A stretch of 64,000 nt of DNA from Stereum hirsutum FP-91666 SS1 (taxonomy: Eukaryota; Basidiomycota; Agaricomycetes; Russulales; Stereaceae): assembly GCF_000264905.1 (NCBI RefSeq), contig NW_006763135.1:2517428-2581427 (forward strand), written 5' to 3'. Numbering within the stretch: position 1 is the stretch's first letter; each line of letters starts with the position of its first letter. Shown here one piece after another: positions 60,159 through 64,000 of the stretch. The notes beneath the pieces are model-generated. The model saw only the letters and a list, made by a program, of their open reading frames with translations. It was not told the DNA's origin and did no database searches. The translations under genes were made by a program, and so were the position numbers.

Positions 60159-62231
60159 ATGTCTCTCCCTTGCTTTACTAAGACGCCTTTCTCCCCGAAT
60201 CCTCTTCGCACCAAGGCGGACCTTGGGCAATTCCTCACAGAGCTCCTCGACCCCCTCGCCTCTCACACATCTCCAGGTGGCGCCCGTATCCATCTTGGTT
60301 ACACTGGGACCCACTTTGACGAAGCGGCCGCCCATCTCGAGGGGTTCTCAAGGCCCATCTGGGGTCTTTCAGCTCTGTTGGCTGGTGGAGGCGAATATGC
60401 TGGTGCAGAGAGATGGGTTCGAGGTTTTGCGAATGGGACGAATCCACAGAGTGAGGAGTTTTGGGGCCCGATGCGGAACAAGGATCAGAGGATGGTGGAA
60501 TGTTCGGCTATTGGGTTTTCTATTTCAGTCGCAAGGGAGAAACTGTGGGATCCGTTGAGTGCCGAAGATAAAGAGCATTTCGAGAAGTGGCTCGGTGGGA
60601 TGAACGACAAGGAGATGCCGAACACGAACTGGCTTTGGTTCAGGGTACGTCCAGTGGATCAACACCCTGAAGTATGGCTGGCTAACCTATATACGAAGGT
60701 TTTTGCGAATCTTGGATTGTCGAAAGTGGGATCGACCTACTATGATGCTGCCAGAATGAAAGCCGACCTGGACCATCTCGACACTTTCTACATCGGTGAC
60801 GGATGGTCTCGCGACGGTCCGGAAGGAGTCGTTCAGCTTGACTACTACTCATCTTCCTTCGCCATCCAATATGCCCAACTTGTCTACTCGAAGCTTGCAC
60901 AGGATATTGACCCAGAACGTTGCGAAGAATTCCGTAACCGCGCTCGTAAATTCGCTCTCGACTTCGTGCACTACTTCGACGATGAAGGTTAGTATTCATG
61001 ATATCGCATGACATAGTGGATCACTTACTGAGTCTTCACCACAGGCCGTGCGGTGCCGTTTGGACGGAGTTTGACCTATCGCTTCGCTATGTCCTCTTTC
61101 TGGGGCGCGCTCGCTTTCGCCGACGTTACACCACCCGCTCCCCTTACCTGGGGCGTCGTCAAAGCCCTCCAGCTGCGCAATATTCGCTATTGGGCGGCCC
61201 AGCCAGGAGCGTACAACTCCGACGGCACGCTCACCATCGGCTTCCTGTACCCCAACCTCAATATCACAGAGAACTACAACTCACCTGGATCGCCCTATTG
61301 GTGCTGCAAGTCTTTCATCGCGCTGTCGCTACCCGAGAGTCACCCGTTCTGGACTGCTGAGGAAGAAAATCTGCCCCCACAACTCCGCGACGTGGTCAAG
61401 CCCTTGAAGCAGCCATTCCACATCGCCACCAACAAAGGTGGCCATACTTACATCCTATCCTCGGGCCAGCAGTGCTCCTACCCTGTCAAGCAGAGTGCTG
61501 CGAAGTACGGTAAATTCGCCTATTCGACAGCATTTGGATATAGCGTTCCTTCGGGCAATCTTACGCTCGAGGAGCTCGGAGGTGATAATGCCCTCGCTCT
61601 AAGCGACGACGAGGGCGAGACATGGAAGTGCCGCCGCGTCACTAGGGAAGCAAGGTTCGAGGAGGGTAAAGATGGCCAGGTATGGTTGAGGTCGATGTGG
61701 TATCCGTGGAAAGGCGTGGAGGTAGAGACTTGGCTCGTCCCGCCTCACGACGACGCGCCGTTGTGGCATCTCCGAGTCCACCGCATTCGCACCGATCGGG
61801 CCTTGAAGTCCGCGGAAGGTGGCTGGGCGATCCACGGTCAGCGGGAGGATGGAAGGGCCTTGGAACCGCTCGAGTCAGACTCTGAGGCTTTCGGAACATG
61901 GGAGCGTGGGACGGAGGGTAGAGCGGCCTCCCAGGCCGGTGTCGTGGGCCTTGTGGCGGTGGACGGTGTCGGTGCTCAGAAGGGTAGGACCGCGGTGGCA
62001 CTGAGAACCGACGCGAACACGAACCTAATGGTCCCCCGCGCGGTGATGCCCACGCTGGTCGGTGACGTCGTCAAGGGGGAGAAGGATGTCTGGCTCGTTA
62101 GCTGTGTTTTTGGCTTGCCGACAGAAGGGGACGCAAGTGGCGCGGCGGCCGGATGGATGGCGCAGTGGAAGAAACGTCCGGTAGTGCCAAAAGAGATACA
62201 GGATCTCTTGGACGAGAGTTTGCGTTCGTGA
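60159..62231 (+). CDS. DUF2264 family glycosidase-like protein (GH154-like)
   Basis: About 650 residues from three exons. The N-terminal DUF2264 (alpha/alpha)6-barrel domain runs from [20 protein letters not shown] through [97 protein letters not shown] and [22 protein letters not shown]-terminal beta-rich part ([56 protein letters not shown]) completes the family. The conserved Asp/Glu- and Trp-rich pocket is intact. From memory, DUF2264 members are placed in CAZy GH154; the substrate of fungal members is not established. No signal peptide is visible, suggesting cytosolic action on imported or internal sugar. Confidence 0.88.
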
Positions 62232-62613
62232 GTACGGTGTATTGATGACATGTGTGTGTAACAGATCCTTGAAGTTGTCCTCACTTGAGCGGCTCTTTTT
62301 TTGAGTGGCTCATGGGTGGCTGAAATGTACTTGTATCGGCCATCGATTTTCAGTGTGAAGCACGGATATGTTGGCAAGATAGATCGACAGGGGAGTAATA
62401 ATACAGTGATACAAAACATAGGCGATAGCAAGGGAAAGAGCAGACTGCGTGGAGGAGGACCAAGATGATGGTAAATACAAAAAAGAGCGAAGGAAGGCTC
62501 AGATGTGAGCTATGGCCAGATGCGTTCATGAGCATGTTGACTTCGCTATTGGGAACAAGAGACATACCTTTTTCTAGTATGATGACTGTCGAAGGTACGT
62601 TCGTTACAACAAT
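62232..62613. other. Convergent 3' gap
   Basis: 382 bp between the stops of the DUF2264 gene (plus) and the STYX-like gene (minus). No gene is seen. Confidence 0.4.
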
Positions 62614-63443
62614 CTATTGGTGACCCCGCTCTTGCAAGCGGCGGTCGACCTGCTGACGCCAACGAACGTAGATGCCCTCGGTGTTAGACGGAGCATATCG
62701 GCACATCTCAAATATGGATAACTGCTCCTGGAATCCGGCGTTGGGCCATATCTGTTCGCGAGCAGCTGTTCGTATACGGTGCGTCAGACAAAGGACTCTT
62801 AGAGAGTGTAGTGGAGATTTGACTGACCACGCCTAACGCTGTCTAGGGCTTGGGCTGACCCCATGTGCTGGGACCACATCACTAAAATGATCTTAGTAAG
62901 TAGTATATACTATGAGAAGCAAGAGTTACTGACAGTATGCGGCCACAACGGTTGCGCTGCGCGATAGACCGTAGACTCCGTGAACAAGGATGACACCGCC
63001 GCTCCGGAGTGCATCGTCGATGAACCTACAGGCGTGAGGAAGCCAAATAAGGAGATCGGCATGTTCCACATCCTGCACAGGAATACGAAGGTGTCGGATC
63101 CCGGACTGTGGATGCTGAAGACATACACGTCAATAGGTTGAATTAAGCATCGAAATGTAAAGAAAATAGAATTACCTCGGCAGGAATAGGTTCTGTGCAG
63201 ACGCTGATGATGTGCGTGATGCGACGTTCACTGAGAGCCCGCGTAGACTGAGCAGATACAAGGCTATGAAATATATTATCACAGCAACGATGAGCGATCA
63301 GAACTTTCCAATAGAGCGTAGAGAAAAGAGGAAGGTGTACTGCCAGACCAGAAAGGGCAGGCATATGAACCAAACAGGAACAGTACTTACTTGCCCATAA
63401 ACAACCGCCCTGGGACAATAGTGGCAACGTTCTTCCAACCCAT
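62614..63443 (-). CDS. STYX-like dual-specificity pseudophosphatase (catalytic Cys is Gly)
   Basis: A compact DSP fold of about 165 residues: MGWKNVATIVPGRLFMGNLV, SAQSTRALSERRITHIISVC, GIRHLRIPVQDVEHADLLIW (the loop with the general-acid Asp), LPHACRFIDDALRSGGVILV, then the signature loop HGVYGLSRSATVVAAY, spliced to LMWSQHMGSAQALDSVRR and QIWPNAGFQEQLSIFEMC. In active enzymes the loop is H-C-x2-G-x-S-R-S; here Cys is Gly (codon GGA), as in human STYX. The protein probably binds phospho-motifs or partners without catalysis. Four to five introns are needed. The start is uncertain: 63443 is used, but an upstream exon beginning MASDEKSLSP at 63540 is possible. Confidence 0.82.
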
Positions 63444-63957
63444 AGCAATGATCTGTATGCCTTCGACGGTTTAGAGGACTGAGTACTCGACACTTGAGTG
63501 ACGTCGGGGCTGGCGATAGCGATTTCTCATCCGAGGCCATGGTTGTATTTGAAGGAGGGCAAGTCGCTCACGGATGAGCACCAGTCCCGGTAAATGCATC
63601 GGATTCAATAGCCGCTACACCCATCTCTAAGCCAATGTTTGGAATACGAACCGAAAGTAGTGGCCGGGATGAGCTACATGGCGATGATGTCGATGAACAG
63701 CCATAACTAGAGTTGTCCGTTCCAGCGTAAGTGATCTACCATTTGCAATTCGAAACGTGACGTCGTGCGGCTGTGTCCGAGAGTTGGCCTCCGGAACTAT
63801 CGTTGCGCTATACCACCGGACAGTCACTGCATAGGTTTTTTCTTCTGACCTCCTCCTCCTCGAAGGCGTTCACGCATCGCTTCCGCAGCCAATTTCGGAC
63901 GTTGCTACTTTGTGCTCGGCGCTCTCTGACTCGACGGGGCAGCCACTCAACAACATC
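63444..63957. other. Intergenic region at the right side
   Basis: Holds the promoter or an alternative first exon of the STYX-like gene and, possibly, the promoter of a gene starting at the edge. No further coding sequence is supported. Confidence 0.35.
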
Positions 63958-64000
63958 ATGTTGACAGTGGCGAACTGTGCGCGAAGTTTTCTCAGCTTTC
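63958..64000 (+). CDS. Possible N-terminal fragment of a gene cut by the window edge
   Basis: An ATG at 63958 opens MLTVANCARSFLSF and runs off the edge. The basic, Ser-rich, non-acidic start could be a mitochondrial presequence, but 14 residues are too few to judge. It may not be a gene. Confidence 0.2.
   Translation, partial: MLTVANCARSFLSF

Overview
The window reads as a dense stretch of a basidiomycete fungal genome, most likely an Agaricomycete (mushroom-forming class). Almost every gene is broken by short introns (about 45-70 bp, GT..AG) with a pyrimidine-rich 3' end. Coding density is high and genes lie on both strands. The gene set is typical of filamentous basidiomycetes: a PP4 regulatory subunit, a Grr1-like F-box protein, a fungal syntaxin, CE16 and DUF2264 enzymes, and an old yellow enzyme. 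No bacterial or organellar features were seen. Exon boundaries were inferred by eye from splice signals and reading-frame continuity.

Layout. 0-21 kb: a secreted double-psi beta-barrel protein, UTP12 (minus), an M18 aspartyl aminopeptidase, IMP4 (minus), a THYN1-type EVE protein, a 2 kb gap, the PP4 regulatory subunit 3 (SMEK/Psy2), a 96-residue KOW-like protein (minus) and a mitochondrial DNAJC28-type protein (minus). 21.3-25.2 kb is a long stretch with no gene I can support. 25-36.8 kb: a 1,498-residue RhoGEF with a split DH domain, a dinucleotide repeat, a plasma-membrane type syntaxin, VPS28 (ESCRT-I) and an old yellow enzyme with an altered active site (minus). 37.8-45.6 kb: a DUF4050-like protein (minus), a Grr1-like F-box/LRR protein and a CE16-like SGNH esterase. 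46.5-50.8 kb: two alpha-tubulin genes in tandem (minus). 51.2-55.1 kb: a complete hAT DNA transposon. 55.4-64 kb: an HSL-type esterase with a large acidic insert (minus), a DUF2264 glycosidase-like protein and a STYX-like pseudophosphatase (minus).

Functional themes. UTP12 and IMP4 both belong to the U3 small-subunit processome and sit about 2.5 kb apart on the same strand, around the aminopeptidase. Syntaxin and VPS28 are adjacent membrane-traffic genes. Several pairs are divergent and share a short promoter gap: UTP12/aminopeptidase, IMP4/EVE protein, DUF4050-like/Grr1-like and esterase/DUF2264.

The most notable observations are: (1) a 3,899 bp hAT element with perfect 19 bp terminal inverted repeats, a perfect 8 bp target-site duplication and an apparently unbroken transposase; (2) a dual-specificity phosphatase whose catalytic Cys is Gly, as in STYX; (3) an old yellow enzyme lacking the Trp116 and Tyr196 equivalents; (4) tandem alpha-tubulins of which only one keeps Lys40. 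I did not find a clearly new multi-gene system.
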